Assembly (NCBI GenBank): GCA_905193085.1
Contig: CAJJNI010000148.1
Span: forward strand, 1-6,340
Source of the DNA: an uncultured Lachnospiraceae bacterium
Lineage (GTDB): Bacteria > Bacillota > Clostridia > Lachnospirales > Lachnospiraceae
DNA: 6,340 nt
Direction: 5' to 3'
Positions within the stretch are counted from its first letter, which is position 1, and every line of letters begins with the position of its first letter. Under the pieces are notes generated by a model that saw only the letters and a list, made by a program, of their open reading frames with translations, searched no databases and was not told where the DNA came from. This document shows, piece after piece, positions 3,732 to 6,340 of the stretch. Both the position numbers and the translations under genes were made by a program.

Positions 3732-6340
3732 CTACTTGTTGGCAATTGCAGCCTGTGCTGCAGCCAATCTTGCGATAGGTACACGGAATGGTGAACATGA
3801 TACATAATCAAGTCCAATCTTATGGCAGAATTCTACTGATGAAGGGTCTCCGCCATGTTCTCCACAGATACCGATGTGAAGATTTGGATTAACTGGTTTT
3901 CCTAACTTGATTGCTGTTTCCATAAGCTTACCTACACCTGTCTGGTCAAGTTTTGCAAATGGGTCGTTCTCGAAGATTTTAGCGTCATAGTAAGCATCTA
4001 AGAACTTACCTGCATCATCTCTTGAGAAACCGTATGTCATCTGTGTTAAATCGTTTGTACCGAAGCAGAAGAAGTCAGCTTCTTTTGCGATTTCATCAGC
4101 AGTTAAAGCTGCACGAGGAATCTCAATCATAGTACCTACTTCGTAATCTAATTTAACACCTGCTGCTGCGATTTCTTCATCAGCAGTTGCAACTACGATA
4201 TCTTTAACATATTTTAATTCCTTAACTTCACAAGCAAGTGGAATCATGATTTCAGGTTTAACTGTCCAGTCGCTGTGTGCTTTCTGAACATTGATAGCTG
4301 CACGAATAACAGCTCTTGTCTGCATCTTGGCAATTTCAGGATAAGTAACCGCAAGACGGCATCCACGATGACCCATCATAGGGTTAAATTCATGGAGTGA
4401 ATCAATAATAGTCTTGATTTCTTCAACTGTTTTGCCCTGTGCATCAGCTAATTTCTTAATGTCATCTTCTTCTGTAGGAACAAATTCATGAAGAGGTGGG
4501 TCTAAGAAACGGATAGTAACCGGGTTACCTTCCAAAGCTTCATATAATTTTTCAAAGTCGCCCTGCTGATATGGTAAAATCTTAGCGAGAGCTGCTTCTC
4601 TTTCTTCTACTGTATCTGAACAAATCATTTCACGGAATGCAGCAATTCTGTCTTCTTCGAAGAACATATGTTCTGTACGGCAGAGTCCGATACCTTCTGC
4701 ACCAAGTTCACGAGCTTTCTTAGCATCTGCAGGAGTATCAGCATTTGTACGGACTTTAAGTGTTCTGAATTCATCAGCCCATGCCATAACACGGCCAAAT
4801 TCACCAGCGATTGAAGCATCAACTGTTGGGATAAGTCCTGCATAGATATTTCCTGTTGTACCATCAATTGAAATTTCTGAACCTTCTGTAAATGTCTGTC
4901 CGGCAAGTGTAAATTTCTTATTTTCTTCGTCCATAGCGATATCGCCACAACCAGATACACAGCATGTACCCATACCACGGGCAACAACTGCTGCATGTGA
5001 TGTCATACCACCACGAACTGTAAGGATACCCTGAGCAGCCTTCATACCTGTGATATCTTCTGGTGAAGTCTCAAGACGAACAAGAACAACCTTTTCTCCT
5101 CTTGCATTCCATTCTACTGCATCATCTGCTGTAAATACAACTTTACCGCAGGCAGCACCAGGAGATGCACCAAGACCTTTTCCGATTGGTGTTGCAGCTT
5201 TAAGTGCAGCAGCATCAAACTGTGGGTGAAGAAGTGTATCAAGGTTACGAGGGTCTATCATTGCTACAGCTTCCTGAGGAGTCTTATGTCCTTCATCTAC
5301 TAAATCGCATGCAATCTTAAGGGCAGCAGGAGCTGTTCTCTTTCCGTTACGACACTGAAGCATGTATAATTTCTTATTTTCAACAGTAAATTCCATATCC
5401 TGCATATCATGATAATGGTTTTCAAGAGTTTCACAAACTTTGATAAACTCTGCATATGCTTCTGGGAATTCTTTTTCCATCTGAGCGATTGGCATTGGTG
5501 TACGAACACCGGCAACAACATCTTCACCCTGTGCATTGATAAGAAACTCACCCATAAGCTTGTTCTCACCTGTTGCAGGGTCACGTGTAAATGCAACACC
5601 AGTACCTGATTCATTGTTAAGGTTACCAAATACCATAGGCATTACATTAACAGCAGTTCCCCATGAATAAGGGATATCGTTATCTCTTCTGTATACATTT
5701 GCACGAGGGTTGTCCCATGAACGGAAAACAGCCTCGATAGCAAGCTTTAACTGCTCAACAGGATCTGAAGGGAAGTCTGTTCCCAACTGATTCTTGTATT
5801 CAGCTTTGAACTGCTCTGCTAACTCTTTAAGGTCAGCTGCTGTAAGTTCTACGTCAAATTTAACTCCTCTGTCCTCTTTCATCTTATCGATAAGCTGTTC
5901 AAAATATTTCTTACCAACTTCCATAACAACATCTGAGAACATCTGGATAAAACGTCTGTATGAATCATATACAAAACGCTCGAATGCAGGGTCTGGATTA
6001 CCAGCTATCATAGCTGCTACAACATCATCATTAAGACCAAGATTTAAGATTGTATCCATCATACCAGGCATTGAAGCTCTTGCACCTGAACGAACAGATA
6101 CTAAAAGAGGATTCTTGTGGTCTCCGAATTTCTTACCGTTAACCTCTTCCATCCATTTAACGCCATCCATAGTCTGTGACATGATTTCGTCATTAATTTT
6201 ACGTCCGTCTTCATAATACTGAGTACAAGCCTCTGTAGTGATTGTGAATCCCTGTGGAACCGGAAGACCGATTTCAGTCATCTCTGCAAGGTTAGCACCT
6301 TTACCACCAAGCAGATTACGCATGGTCATGTTACCTTCTT
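3732..6340 (-). CDS. ppdK: Pyruvate, phosphate dikinase (5' end beyond right edge)
   Basis: PPDK interconverts pyruvate + ATP + Pi and PEP + AMP + PPi in the cytosol; in anaerobic Clostridia it serves PPi-linked glycolysis or PEP formation. Numbering residue 1 at the in-frame ATG ending at 6329, visible landmarks are: the N-terminal nucleotide-binding domain (NLLGGKGANLAEM; SVRSGARASMPGMMDTILNL); the swivelling phosphohistidine domain (GGMTSHAAVVARGMG, phosphoryl-carrier H445, adjacent T443); and the C-terminal PEP/pyruvate barrel with R551, R607, E736, N759 and C822. These correspond to Arg561, Arg617, Glu745, Asn768 and Cys831 of the Clostridium symbiosum enzyme. The C-terminus (SPFRVPIARLAAAQAAIANK) is complete. 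That ATG is not the true start: E-G-N precede it in frame up to the edge, as in the conserved 'EGN.(S/T)MRNLLGGKG' opening, so about ten residues are missing. There are no frameshifts or lost catalytic residues. It ends in the terminator at 3645-3680. Confidence 0.98.
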   Translation of the reverse strand, partial: EGNMTMRNLLGGKGANLAEMTEIGLPVPQGFTITTEACTQYYEDGRKINDEIMSQTMDGVKWMEEVNGKKFGDHKNPLLVSVRSGARASMPGMMDTILNLGLNDDVVAAMIAGNPDPAFERFVYDSYRRFIQMFSDVVMEVGKKYFEQLIDKMKEDRGVKFDVELTAADLKELAEQFKAEYKNQLGTDFPSDPVEQLKLAIEAVFRSWDNPRANVYRRDNDIPYSWGTAVNVMPMVFGNLNNESGTGVAFTRDPATGENKLMGEFLINAQGEDVVAGVRTPMPIAQMEKEFPEAYAEFIKVCETLENHYHDMQDMEFTVENKKLYMLQCRNGKRTAPAALKIACDLVDEGHKTPQEAVAMIDPRNLDTLLHPQFDAAALKAATPIGKGLGASPGAACGKVVFTADDAVEWNARGEKVVLVRLETSPEDITGMKAAQGILTVRGGMTSHAAVVARGMGTCCVSGCGDIAMDEENKKFTLAGQTFTEGSEISIDGTTGNIYAGLIPTVDASIAGEFGRVMAWADEFRTLKVRTNADTPADAKKARELGAEGIGLCRTEHMFFEEDRIAAFREMICSDTVEEREAALAKILPYQQGDFEKLYEALEGNPVTIRFLDPPLHEFVPTEEDDIKKLADAQGKTVEEIKTIIDSLHEFNPMMGHRGCRLAVTYPEIAKMQTRAVIRAAINVQKAHSDWTVKPEIMIPLACEVKELKYVKDIVVATADEEIAAAGVKLDYEVGTMIEIPRAALTADEIAKEADFFCFGTNDLTQMTYGFSRDDAGKFLDAYYDAKIFENDPFAKLDQTGVGKLMETAIKLGKPVNPNLHIGICGEHGGDPSSVEFCHKIGLDYVSCSPFRVPIARLAAAQAAIANK

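Noticed and set aside
4625..5629. Long minus-strand frames at 4625-4996 and 5300-5629 inside ppdK
   Set aside because: They are shadow frames of ppdK. The main frame has full conservation and catalytic residues; the shadows are leucine- and glutamine-rich with no motif or ribosome site.
5409..6216. Plus-strand frames opposite ppdK (5409-5609 and 5794-6216)
   Set aside because: Antisense to conserved PPDK codons, with serine- and threonine-rich composition typical of reverse-strand reading. No upstream ribosome site was noted.

Overview
The window looks like an AT-rich Clostridia chromosome, most likely Lachnospiraceae. The evidence is a clostridial-type pyruvate phosphate dikinase (PPDK), strong AGGAGG-type ribosome sites, AT-rich spacers and small accessory proteins in the clostridial style. 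The species cannot be fixed from this sequence.

Right part (3732-6340, minus): one large, well-preserved core-metabolism gene, ppdK. It lacks only its first ~10 codons, which lie beyond the right edge, and ends in a strong hairpin terminator (3645-3680).

Left part (1-3600): a patchwork of small, mostly minus-strand accessory genes, several visibly decaying. From right to left these are: a 70-residue plus-strand orphan gene (3323-3535); a minus-strand toxin-antitoxin-like operon in which the first gene, the presumed toxin, is broken by two frameshifts (2959-3184) while the YgiT-type zinc-finger antitoxin (2732-2959) is intact; a terminator with a small doubtful ORF behind it; a two-gene unit of unknown function whose first gene carries two compensating frameshifts (2119-2460) and whose second is open (1503-2117); a gene interrupted by a single TAA (660-1157); and the 5' part of a zinc-ribbon/TPR protein running off the left edge (1-413).

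Regulatory structure is dense. There is a good promoter for the toxin-antitoxin operon (3219-3247) and a candidate one for the unknown two-gene unit (2512-2540). Two convergent extended -10 promoters sit on the arms of an inverted repeat (543-604). A hairpin separates a strong Shine-Dalgarno from its start codon (1155-1204). A 19-nt direct repeat overlaps a terminator (1415-1462). Two copies of a ~47-nt terminator-like element lie at 2679-2724 and 3537-3583.

Overall this reads as an eroding accessory island next to a conserved housekeeping gene. No complete new multi-gene system can be demonstrated. The items most worth checking are the orphaned antitoxin, the duplicated terminator-like element and the hairpin-bridged ribosome site.
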